From Clostridia bacterium (GTDB taxonomy: Bacteria > Bacillota > Clostridia > Oscillospirales > QAMX01), in contig JAFYNU010000212.1 in assembly GCA_017547975.1 (NCBI GenBank), forward strand, positions 1 through 5,718: DNA of 5,718 bases, in the 5' to 3' direction. The position numbers and the translations under genes are program-made. The notes under the pieces are model-generated. The model ran no database searches. It was not told the origin of the DNA and saw nothing but the letters and a program-made list of their open reading frames with translations. How positions within the stretch are numbered: position 1 is the stretch's first letter; the number at the start of each line of letters is the position of its first letter. Shown piece by piece: positions 1 through 5,261 of the stretch.

Positions 1-24
1 CGAAAACAAGTAATTGTTTTTTCC

Positions 25-61
25 ACAGAGCAGAGGAGTTTCCTCTGCTCTGTCTTTTTTT
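25..61 (+). terminator. Rho-independent terminator of an upstream plus-strand gene
   Basis: A perfect 13-bp inverted repeat (25-37 pairs with 41-53, starting ACAGAGCAGAGGA) with a 3-nt loop is followed by a T tract at 55-61. The T tract lies only on the plus-strand side, so this ends a plus-strand transcript entering from the left. That gene is not visible. A frame reading GAA AAC AAG TAA at 2-13 could be its last codons, since the stop would lie 11 nt before the stem, but four codons cannot establish this. Confidence 0.9.
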
Positions 62-74
62 CTCATTCATAACC

Positions 75-111
75 AAAACGCCTCCCGCTGTCAGATCGGA
101 AGGCGTTTTTT
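75..111. terminator. Probable bidirectional terminator between converging units
   Basis: AAAACGCCT (75-83) pairs with AGGCGTTTT (101-109), giving a 9-bp stem. Two further C-G pairs (84-85 with 98-99) are possible across a one-base bulge. On the plus strand it is followed by six T (106-111). On the minus strand the exit reads CGTTTT, a shorter U tract. It lies 12 nt beyond the stop codon of the minus-strand ACT gene and is the only candidate terminator for that operon, while also backing up the terminator at 25-61. Confidence 0.75.
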
Positions 112-122
112 AAGTTTAAAAT

Positions 123-560
123 TTAGAAGGCGTCCACTTCATCGTGGCTTACCAGGGAAATCCCGGCTTTGGTCAGAGCTTCGGCACAGAGTACCTTATC
201 GGAAGGCCGAAGAATAATAACGGCATCATCGATGGTACTGCGGCAGAAGGAGTAGGAATATTCCACCGAAATGTTGTTTTCTTCCAATACGGCCAATACT
301 TCCGAAAGGCCCATGGGCTTATGGGGAATACGAACACAGATTACATCGTTAACCCGGGCAATATTGCCGCTGTTTCGCAGAATCTCCAGGGTTTTATCGA
401 TATCCCCGCTCTTGACGATCAGGCGGATAATACCAAAACCGGAGGTATCTGCCACCGACAGAGCCAACAGATTGATCTCATTTTCGCCAAGAAGCTGAGT
501 AACTTCCCGCAGAGTTCCCTTTGTATTTTCCAAAAATACCGATACTTGTTTGATAAACAT
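123..560 (-). CDS. Tandem ACT-domain protein, partner of PaaK
   Basis: This 145-aa protein consists of almost nothing but two ACT domains, small ligand-binding modules that usually sense amino acids. ACT1 covers about residues 2-69, with the classic pattern ENTKGTLREVTQLL then the INLLALSV strand. ACT2 covers about 71-140, with PMGLSEVLAVLEENNISVEY. There is no catalytic domain, signal peptide or membrane segment, so it is a cytoplasmic sensor or regulatory subunit. The start is well supported: AGGAGG (complement of 568-573) sits 7 nt before the ATG. It begins 15 nt after the paaK stop and is surely co-transcribed with it. Small double-ACT proteins next to phenylacetate-CoA ligase are a known arrangement in Clostridia and archaea. 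By inference it tunes PaaK or aromatic amino acid flux in response to an aromatic amino acid. The ligand is not shown by the sequence. Confidence 0.93.
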   Translation of the reverse strand: MFIKQVSVFLENTKGTLREVTQLLGENEINLLALSVADTSGFGIIRLIVKSGDIDKTLEILRNSGNIARVNDVICVRIPHKPMGLSEVLAVLEENNISVEYSYSFCRSTIDDAVIILRPSDKVLCAEALTKAGISLVSHDEVDAF

Positions 561-575
561 TCGATATCCTCCTTG

Positions 576-1892
576 TTAAATCTTTCGATTGTCGATAATA
601 CGCTTTGCCTTGCCTTCCGAACGGGGAATGGACTTAGGCGGCACCAGGCTGACCTTGGCTGCAATACCAACCACCGACTTGATCTGTTCGGAGATCTGAC
701 GGCTGATTCCTTCAATATGGGAAACCGTATCCGAAGAGAACATTTCCTCGGTCAGTTCCACCTTGACTTCCAGAGTATCCGAAGAGTTGACACGATCCAC
801 CACCAGCATATAATGGGGAGCAACACCATTGATACCAACCAGCACCGATTCGATCTGGCTGGGGAACACGTTGACGCCACGGATGATGAGCATATCATCG
901 GTACGGCCGGTAATGCGTCCCATCCGGACTGTGGTACGGCCACAGGGGCAGGGATCATTGTAAAGGGTGCAGATGTCGTGGGTGCGGTAGCGGAGCATGG
1001 GCTGACCGGTTTTGGTGATGGTGGTGAATACCAGTTCACCCGGGGTGCCGTAGGGCAGCTGTTCCCCGGTTTTGGGGTCGATGATTTCGGCGATGACGTG
1101 GTCTTCGTTCACGTGCATACCGTGCTTGGCAATACATTCGAAGGCAACGCCGGGACCGGCAATTTCGGTAAGTCCGTAAATATCTATGGCATCGATGCCA
1201 AGGAGTTCTTCAATACGGACACGCATTTCTTCGCTCCAGGGCTCTGCGCCGAAGACACCCGACTTCAGCTTGATGTCCTTGCCGGGAACCAAACCCATTT
1301 CCCGGATGGTTTCACCCAGGTAGGTAGCATAGGAGGGGGTACAACAGAGAATGGTGCTGCCAAGGTCCCGCATCATCATAATTTGACGCTGGGTGTTACC
1401 GCTGGACATGGGGACGGTCATGGCACCTAAGCGACTGGCACCCTGATGGGCACCCAAACCGCCGGTAAAGAGACCGTAGCCATAGCAAACCTGGACGATG
1501 TCGTCCTGGGTACAGCCCGCTGCCGACAGGGAACGGGCCACCATTTCTGTCCAGACTTCCACGTCGTTTTCGGTATAACCCGAAACGATGGGCTTACCGG
1601 TGGTGCCGGAAGACCCCTGGATCCGAACGATCTGATCCTTGGGGGCGGCCAGCAGACCAAAGGGGAATTCATCCCGCAGGTCGGTCTTTTCGGTAAAGGG
1701 CAGATACTTCAAATCGTCCATGCTGTGGATATCCTCCGGCTTGATGCCGGCTTTATCCATACGTTCCCGGTACAGGGGTACATTAGCGTATTCCAGGGCA
1801 ACAGTGGCACGCAGGCGTTCTCCTTGCAGCTTTCTGCGTACTTCCGGGTCCATACATTCCATTTGGGAATTATAGATTCGATCCTGAATCAT
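576..1892 (-). CDS. paaK: Phenylacetate--CoA ligase (AMP-forming)
   Basis: Activates phenylacetate or a related aryl acetate to its CoA thioester using ATP, releasing AMP and PPi. The 438 residues match the usual length of the family. Visible adenylate-forming motifs are the phosphate-binding loop GSSGTTGKP (93-101), DIYGLTEIAGPG (237-248), YRTHD (302-306), the hinge region GRTDDMLIIRG with NVFPSQIE (329-348), and the C-terminal GKAKRIID (427-434) with the expected catalytic lysine near K430. CPCGRT (315-320) is also family-typical. The N-terminal MECM-x-LQGERL region is the usual PaaK start, and GGAGAG (complement of 1902-1907) lies 9 nt before the ATG. It heads a two-gene operon with the ACT protein. 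In anaerobes such enzymes often accompany indolepyruvate ferredoxin oxidoreductase in aromatic amino acid breakdown or synthesis from aryl acids, but no such genes lie in this window. The preferred aryl acid (phenyl, hydroxyphenyl or indole acetate) is not known. Confidence 0.95.
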   Translation of the reverse strand: MIQDRIYNSQMECMDPEVRRKLQGERLRATVALEYANVPLYRERMDKAGIKPEDIHSMDDLKYLPFTEKTDLRDEFPFGLLAAPKDQIVRIQGSSGTTGKPIVSGYTENDVEVWTEMVARSLSAAGCTQDDIVQVCYGYGLFTGGLGAHQGASRLGAMTVPMSSGNTQRQIMMMRDLGSTILCCTPSYATYLGETIREMGLVPGKDIKLKSGVFGAEPWSEEMRVRIEELLGIDAIDIYGLTEIAGPGVAFECIAKHGMHVNEDHVIAEIIDPKTGEQLPYGTPGELVFTTITKTGQPMLRYRTHDICTLYNDPCPCGRTTVRMGRITGRTDDMLIIRGVNVFPSQIESVLVGINGVAPHYMLVVDRVNSSDTLEVKVELTEEMFSSDTVSHIEGISRQISEQIKSVVGIAAKVSLVPPKSIPRSEGKAKRIIDNRKI

Positions 1893-1937
1893 GGGGGTCC
1901 ACTCTCCGTTCTTTTGTGATTTCTATTGAAAAATACG

Positions 1938-1973
1938 GTGAAATATCTTCCATATTCGGAATTATGACTTCAC
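1938..1973 (-). repeat. Imperfect inverted repeat in the paaK leader
   Basis: Within the roughly 94-nt untranslated leader of paaK, GTGAA/TTCAC forms the outer arms (1969-1973 and 1938-1942). TTCC/GGAA forms an inner stem, with unpaired bases between. It has no U tract and no recognised riboswitch or T-box element. It could be a weak hairpin or an operator downstream of the start site, or it could be chance. Confidence 0.25.
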
Positions 1974-1992
1974 TTATGTGCCAACGTGCATT

Positions 1993-2021
1993 ATTATACA
2001 CATTCCGCCGTTCCATGTCAA
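1993..2021 (-). promoter_or_regulatory. Consensus sigma-A promoter of the paaK-ACT operon
   Basis: Read on the minus strand, TTGACA (complement of 2016-2021) and TATAAT (complement of 1993-1998) are separated by exactly 17 nt, so both boxes and the spacing match the housekeeping consensus. Transcription should begin near 1986, giving a leader of about 94 nt before the paaK ATG at 1892. The bases upstream of the -35 box are very AT-rich, as in UP elements. A promoter this strong usually implies either high constitutive expression or tight repression. Confidence 0.88.
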
Positions 2022-2034
2022 TATCATATACACT

Positions 2035-2053
2035 ATATTAAATATTTTAATAT
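2035..2053. repeat. AT-only palindrome upstream of the paaK promoter
   Basis: ATATTAAA (2035-2042) and TTTAATAT (2046-2053) form a perfect 8-bp inverted repeat around TAT. It starts 13 bp upstream of the paaK -35 box and lies between that promoter and the galM terminator. It could be an UP-type element contacted by the RNA polymerase alpha subunit, or a repressor/activator site. Low-complexity AT sequence forms such palindromes easily, so its role is unproven. Confidence 0.35.
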
Positions 2054-2071
2054 CTTTCCGGGAAAGCAGAG

Positions 2072-2105
2072 AAAAATACCGGGTTACCCATGGGGTAACC
2101 CGGTA
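2072..2105 (-). terminator. Rho-independent terminator of galM
   Basis: TACCGGGTTACCC (2077-2089) pairs perfectly with 2093-2105 around a 3-nt loop. On the minus strand the stem is followed directly by a T run (complement of 2072-2076). It lies 14 nt past the galM stop codon and stops galM transcripts before the paaK promoter. Confidence 0.93.
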
Positions 2106-2119
2106 AAAGACGAAGAAAA

Positions 2120-3163
2120 TCAGATGATGTCGAAGCGATATTCGGTGGTGTAGTGGTACAGATCACCCGGACGCAGAACACAGCTGGGGAAGAGGGGCTT
2201 GTTGGGAGCATCGGGATAGTTCTGGGTTTCCAGGCAAAGACCGCCGCGATAGTTGTTCTTGGCGCCGTCCTTACCGTCCACACCGGCGAGGAAGTTTGCA
2301 GTATAGAACTGCACAGCGGGCTGATCGGTGTAAACCGTCATGCGGCGACCGCTTTCCTTGTCCTCCACAATGGCGGCAAGTTTCATCTGCTTGTCCTTAC
2401 CCAGGACGAAGTTGTGGTCATAGCCACCGCCCCAAACGATCTGCTGATGGTCGGAATTGATACCATCGCCGATCTTGGTAAGAGTACGGAGATCAAAGGG
2501 AGTACCCTCTACCGGCATCAGATTGCCCAGGGGAATACTGCCCTCATCGGTTTCGGTGATGTAATCGGCGTTGATCTGGATGTATTCCTTCACGATGGAA
2601 TCATCGGGGTTGCCCGACAGATTGAAGTAGGAATGGTTGGTCAGGTTGATGATGGTATTCTTGTCGGTGGTGGCCTTGTAATCCAGAACGAAACCGTTTT
2701 CTTCCGACAGGGTATAGGTAATGGTCACTTCCATGTTGCCGGGATAACCTTCTTCCATGTCGGCAGCGGAGGTGGTGAAGATGATGGCATCTCCTTCGAT
2801 CTTGGTATCCCAAACCTTCTGGTTGAAACCTACGATACCACCATGGAGCGCATTTTCGCCGTTGTTGATGGCCAGGGAGTATTCCACGCCGTCCAGGGTG
2901 AACTTACCCTTGCAGATACGGTTGCCAAAGCGGCCGATAGCGGCACCCAGGTAGCCGTCGTTGACTTCGTATCCTTCCACGGTATCATAGCCCAGCACGA
3001 CGTCCTCCACCTTGCCGTTCTTGTCGGCAACGCGGATGGCGCGGATGATACAACCGTAGTCCAGGACCTCCACTTCCATACCCTTGCTATTTTTGAGTGT
3101 GTAGGAATGCACTTCCCGGCCGTCAGCGGTTTTTCCGAACATTCCGTTTGCTTGAATTGCCAT
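2120..3163 (-). CDS. galM: Aldose 1-epimerase (galactose mutarotase)
   Basis: Interconverts the alpha and beta anomers of aldoses such as galactose and glucose in the cytoplasm, feeding the Leloir pathway and sugar kinases. The 347-aa length is typical. Hallmarks are GRFGNRICKGKFTLDG (77-92, substrate-binding R82), NALHGG (104-109, H107), the NHSYFNLSG block (176-184, catalytic acid H177), GGGYDHNFVL (245-254, D249) and CLETQNYPDAPN (310-321, catalytic base E312). All the active-site residues expected for the family are therefore present. There is no signal peptide. The start is preceded by AAAGGA about 11 nt upstream (complement of around 3175-3180), a rather long spacing. No strong minus-strand promoter is visible in the gap to the divergent kinase; a TATCAT-like -10 (complement of 3186-3191) lacks a good -35. 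It appears monocistronic, with its own terminator. No other gal genes are in view, so its main sugar is uncertain. Confidence 0.96.
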   Translation of the reverse strand: MAIQANGMFGKTADGREVHSYTLKNSKGMEVEVLDYGCIIRAIRVADKNGKVEDVVLGYDTVEGYEVNDGYLGAAIGRFGNRICKGKFTLDGVEYSLAINNGENALHGGIVGFNQKVWDTKIEGDAIIFTTSAADMEEGYPGNMEVTITYTLSEENGFVLDYKATTDKNTIINLTNHSYFNLSGNPDDSIVKEYIQINADYITETDEGSIPLGNLMPVEGTPFDLRTLTKIGDGINSDHQQIVWGGGYDHNFVLGKDKQMKLAAIVEDKESGRRMTVYTDQPAVQFYTANFLAGVDGKDGAKNNYRGGLCLETQNYPDAPNKPLFPSCVLRPGDLYHYTTEYRFDII

Positions 3164-3196
3164 TTTGATCCATTTCCTTTCTTTTATGATATTTTT

Positions 3197-3219
3197 CTGT
3201 AATTGTCTTGACTTTACAG
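3197..3219. promoter_or_regulatory. Candidate operator over the -35 box of the kinase promoter
   Basis: CTGTAA (3197-3202) and TTACAG (3214-3219) form a perfect 6-bp inverted repeat with an 11-nt centre. The centre contains the -35 box TTGACT (3208-3213) of the plus-strand promoter. The centre-to-centre distance of the arms is 17 bp, compatible with a dimeric repressor reading two major grooves. The site also lies in the upstream region of the divergent galM gene and so could affect both. No regulator gene is in the window and I cannot match the motif to a named one. Confidence 0.35.
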
Positions 3220-3236
3220 GCCGAAATGGTTATAAT
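3208..3236 (+). promoter_or_regulatory. Sigma-A promoter of the kinase gene group
   Basis: TTGACT (3208-3213) and TATAAT (3231-3236) are separated by 17 nt: a perfect -10 box, a -35 box with one mismatch, and ideal spacing. Transcription should start near 3243, giving a leader of about 125 nt before the ATG at 3368. Because the transcript would start after the ATG at 3239, that longer reading of the kinase gene is ruled out if this promoter is the one used. Confidence 0.85.
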
Positions 3237-3280
3237 AAATGCGTAAATTCCTTCGGAAATCCGATCGTCACATTTCCCTT

Positions 3281-3295
3281 TCGACCAATGGTCAA
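3281..3295. repeat. Palindrome in the kinase leader
   Basis: GACC (3283-3286) and GGTC (3290-3293) surround AAT, with an outer T-A match extending the imperfect palindrome to 15 bp. It lies about 40 nt downstream of the expected transcription start. It could be a roadblock operator or a small RNA hairpin. There is no U tract, so it is not a terminator. Confidence 0.25.
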
Positions 3296-3357
3296 CCTGC
3301 GATGGTTCTATTATACACCGAAGCTTCTCTGTTTGGCAAGGGGTATTTCTTCATTTT

Positions 3358-3362
3358 GGAGG
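3358..3362 (+). promoter_or_regulatory. Ribosome binding site that sets the kinase start
   Basis: GGAGG lies 5 nt before the ATG at 3368. The in-frame upstream ATGs at 3239 and 3302 have no comparable site, so this site decides the start. Confidence 0.85.
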
Positions 3363-3367
3363 CTTTC

Positions 3368-4210
3368 ATGCAAAAACGCGCACTCGCCATTCATGATATT
3401 TCCTGCTTCGGTCGTTGTTCCCTGACAATCGCTCTCCCCATTTTATCGGCGGCAGGGATCGAAACGACGGTTCTTCCCACCTCGATTCTTTCCACCCATA
3501 CCGGTGGATTTACTGGTTACACCTTCCGGGATCTGACCGCTGATCTGCGCCCCATCAAGGACCATTGGCTCACCGAACCGGGTATTACCTTCCATGCCAT
3601 CTATTCCGGCTATCTGGGTTCTTTTGAACAGCTTGATATCGTGACGGAATACGTCGATGCGTTCCAAAAGGATGGCTGTCTTTTCTTCTGCGATCCGGTT
3701 ATGGCCGACAACGGGGTTCTTTACAAGGGCTTCACCCCTGATTTTCCCAAGGGAATGGCCTCCCTTTGCGCCAAGGCCGATTTGATCCTACCCAATCTGA
3801 CCGAAGCCACCCTGATGCTTGGGGAAGCATATCCCGGCGACAGCTATGACCAGGCCTATATAGAAGGCTTGCTCCATCGGCTAGCTTCCCTGGGGCCCAA
3901 GATGGTAGTGCTTACCGGTGTCAGTTTTGAAGCCGGCAAACTCGGAAGCGCCTGTCTGGATACCTCCACCGGCGAGATCGGCTACGCCTTCACCGACCGC
4001 ATCCACGGTCATTTTCATGGCACCGGTGACATATACGGCTCCACCCTGGTGGCGGCAATGCTAAAGGGAGCTTCCCTGCCCCGAGCCATCCAAATTGCCG
4101 GGCAATTTACCTACGAATCCATCCAGCGTACCCTGCGGGATGGCAAGGATTTCCGATTCGGAGTCAATTTTGAAGAGGGGCTGGCCAGCCTGGCGAAGAT
4201 TGTCGAATAA
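3368..4210 (+). CDS. Pyridoxamine/pyridoxal kinase family protein (B6 salvage)
   Basis: Phosphorylates the 5'-hydroxyl of pyridoxamine, pyridoxal or pyridoxine with ATP, salvaging vitamin B6 toward pyridoxal phosphate in the cytoplasm. The 280-aa protein belongs to the PdxK/PdxY-like branch of the ribokinase superfamily. Visible motifs are AIHDISCFGRCSLT (7-20, start of the substrate site), STHTGGF (42-48), IYSGYLGSFEQ (78-88), DPVMADNG (109-116), LPNLTEA (141-147) and HGTGD (217-221), where D221 is the expected catalytic base in the anion hole. A longer reading from 3239 adds 43 residues that do not resemble the family. The promoter and ribosome binding site both favour 3368. It is divergent from galM and lies 106 nt before the ROK kinase. 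I leave the symbol blank because pdxK and pdxY cannot be separated by eye. A related ribokinase-family substrate is possible but less likely. Confidence 0.9.
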   Translation: MQKRALAIHDISCFGRCSLTIALPILSAAGIETTVLPTSILSTHTGGFTGYTFRDLTADLRPIKDHWLTEPGITFHAIYSGYLGSFEQLDIVTEYVDAFQKDGCLFFCDPVMADNGVLYKGFTPDFPKGMASLCAKADLILPNLTEATLMLGEAYPGDSYDQAYIEGLLHRLASLGPKMVVLTGVSFEAGKLGSACLDTSTGEIGYAFTDRIHGHFHGTGDIYGSTLVAAMLKGASLPRAIQIAGQFTYESIQRTLRDGKDFRFGVNFEEGLASLAKIVE

Positions 4211-4218
4211 GGAGAGAT

Positions 4219-4248
4219 ATGCACACCTGCTTGTGGATATCCTTGTGA
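4219..4248 (+). CDS. Possible 9-codon leader peptide
   Basis: An ATG at 4219 opens a reading frame for MHTCLWISL, ending at TGA 4246-4248. AAGGAGAG (4209-4216) overlaps the kinase stop codon and lies at a usable, slightly short distance (4 nt after GGAG). The frame overlaps the first DnaA-box-like repeats. A translated leader peptide controlling the ROK gene is one reading. The ribosome binding site could equally be a relic, and nine codons carry no coding evidence. Confidence 0.25.
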   Translation: MHTCLWISL

Positions 4249-4289
4249 ATTTCTGTGGATAACTTCTTTGTTTTCCACCGTTATCCCCA
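4232..4289. other. Cluster of DnaA-box-like 9-mers
   Basis: Five 9-mers resemble the DnaA box TTATCCACA or its complement TGTGGATAA. They are TGTGGATAT (4232-4240, one mismatch), TGTGAATTT (4244-4252, three mismatches, weak), TGTGGATAA (4254-4262, exact), TTTTCCACC (4271-4279, two mismatches) and TTATCCCCA (4281-4289, one mismatch). The first three point one way and the last two the other, with start-to-start distances of 12, 10, 17 and 10 bp, near the helical repeat. The cluster fills the gap between the B6 kinase and the ROK gene. It could titrate DnaA or let DnaA act on the downstream genes. No adjacent AT-rich unwinding element or replication gene is seen, so an origin is unlikely. Confidence 0.5.
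4257..4286. repeat. Inverted repeat formed by opposed DnaA-type boxes
   Basis: GGATAAC (4257-4263) and GTTATCC (4280-4286) are perfect 7-bp complements with a 16-nt loop. In RNA they could form a hairpin between the kinase and ROK genes. No T tract follows, so this is not a standard terminator, though it could act as a processing or mRNA-stability element. Confidence 0.45.
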
Positions 4290-4302
4290 AACTACATGTA
4301 AT

Positions 4303-4307
4303 AGGAG
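4303..4307 (+). promoter_or_regulatory. Ribosome binding site that sets the ROK start
   Basis: AGGAG lies 9 nt before ATG 4317 but only 3 nt before the in-frame TTG at 4311. This favours ATG 4317 as the true start. Confidence 0.8.
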
Positions 4308-4316
4308 AGTTTGTTT

Positions 4317-5252
4317 ATGCTATTGGGTTTCGATATTGGCGGCACCAAATGCGGCGTTGTCATCGGGAGTGAAACCGAGATCCTTCGGGCAAAAAAGATT
4401 CCCACCGATCATACCATTTCTCCCCGGGATATGATCCTGCGGCTATGCGACCTGGCGGATGAACTTCTGGCGGGCGAAAAACCGGATGCCATCGGCATTT
4501 CCTGTGGCGGCCCCCTGGATTCCAAAACCGGGGTCATCCTTTCTCCCCCCAACCTGCCGGGATGGGATGAGATTCCCATGACCGACATGCTGGAGGCCCG
4601 TTTTGGCGCCAAAGCCCACCTGGAAAACGATGCCAATGCCTGTGCCCTGGCAGAATGGCGTTATGGTGCCGGCAAAGGCAGCCGCAACATGGCTTTCCTG
4701 ACCTTTGGCACCGGACTGGGTGCCGGATTGATTCTGGACGGTAAGCTTTATGCGGGAACCAACGACATGGCCGGGGAAGCGGGCCACATCTCCCTGGACA
4801 ACTTCGGCCCTGCCGGATACGGCAAGATCGGTTCCTTCGAAGGCTTCTGCAGCGGCGGCGGCATTGCCCAATTGGGTCGCACCTATGCAGAGGAAGCCCT
4901 GCAAAACGGGATCCGTCCCGCCTTCTTCCTGGAAGGAGCCTCCCTCACCGACATCACCGCCAAATCCATTGCCATGGCCGCCCTGGATGGTGACGAGACC
5001 GCTCTCCGGGTCTACGAAACCTGCGGCAGTTATCTTGGAAAGGGTCTCGCCATTTTGGTGGACCTTTTGAATCCGGAAGTCATTGTCATCGGCAGTGTCT
5101 TTGCCCGTTCCGAAGCCCTTTTGCGCCCCGCCATGGAGCGCAGTTTGAAGCAATACGCCCTTCCCCGTTCCCTGGCGGTTTGCGAGATTCGTCCCGCCGC
5201 CCTTGGGGACAGCATCGGCGATTACGCGGCCCTGGCGGCCGCCCTGGTATAA
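4317..5252 (+). CDS. ROK-family sugar kinase lacking the zinc cysteines
   Basis: A 311-aa cytoplasmic kinase of the ROK family (repressor, ORF, kinase), expected to phosphorylate a hexose, amino sugar or similar with ATP. Motifs are the N-terminal phosphate loop FDIGGTK (5-11), SCGGPLD (62-68), LENDANACALAEW (102-114) with catalytic D105, FGTGLGAG (130-137), GEAGHI (153-158) with H157, FEGFCSGGG (174-182) with the substrate-contacting glutamate E175, and LNPEVIVIGS (251-260). There is no N-terminal helix-turn-helix, so it is an enzyme and not a repressor. The usual zinc motif CxCGxxGC after the GEAGH histidine is absent; that stretch reads GPAGYGKIGS, with no cysteine, so zinc is probably not bound there. 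The SIS gene follows after 9 nt, with its ribosome binding site overlapping this stop codon, implying tight co-expression. The substrate cannot be read from the sequence. Confidence 0.93.
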   Translation: MLLGFDIGGTKCGVVIGSETEILRAKKIPTDHTISPRDMILRLCDLADELLAGEKPDAIGISCGGPLDSKTGVILSPPNLPGWDEIPMTDMLEARFGAKAHLENDANACALAEWRYGAGKGSRNMAFLTFGTGLGAGLILDGKLYAGTNDMAGEAGHISLDNFGPAGYGKIGSFEGFCSGGGIAQLGRTYAEEALQNGIRPAFFLEGASLTDITAKSIAMAALDGDETALRVYETCGSYLGKGLAILVDLLNPEVIVIGSVFARSEALLRPAMERSLKQYALPRSLAVCEIRPAALGDSIGDYAALAAALV

Positions 5253-5261
5253 GGAGGTCCC

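Noticed and set aside
3..20. AAAACAA/TTGTTTT inverted repeat at the left edge
   Set aside because: A 7-bp AT-rich stem at the window edge; too weak to call, and adequately explained by the end of an upstream gene before the terminator at 25-61.
144..1430. Plus-strand open frame of 428 codons opposite paaK and the ACT gene
   Set aside because: The translation has no family features, while the minus strand carries full PaaK and ACT motifs with proper ribosome binding sites. Long antisense frames arise here from the strong third-position bias of the real genes.
2153..3202. Plus-strand open frame of 349 codons covering nearly all of galM in antisense
   Set aside because: It mirrors galM, whose active-site residues are all intact on the minus strand. 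The antisense product looks like no known family and has no plausible ribosome binding site.
3186..3240. Strong minus-strand promoter for galM in the divergent region
   Set aside because: TATCAT and TATTAT/TATAAC-like -10 candidates exist, but none has a recognisable -35 at proper spacing. The galM promoter is left unassigned.
3239..3367. 43-residue N-terminal extension of the B6 kinase from ATG 3239
   Set aside because: The ATG lies just upstream of the expected transcription start near 3243, it has no ribosome binding site, and the extra residues do not look like part of the kinase family. ATG 3368 has GGAGG at good distance.
4232..4289. Replication origin at the DnaA-box cluster
   Set aside because: There is no dnaA, dnaN, rep or partition gene and no AT-rich unwinding region next to the boxes; the flanking genes are metabolic.
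4297..4302. TGTAAT as a -10 box for a ROK promoter
   Set aside because: No acceptable -35 lies 16-18 nt upstream, and the transcript would start at about the ribosome binding site itself.
4311..4316. TTG at 4311 as the ROK start codon
   Set aside because: It is only 3 nt from AGGAG, whereas ATG 4317 is 9 nt away and gives the usual short N-terminus before FDIGGT.
4443..5153. Minus-strand open frame of 236 codons inside the ROK gene
   Set aside because: It is a shadow of the ROK coding frame. The plus-strand frame has all ROK motifs.
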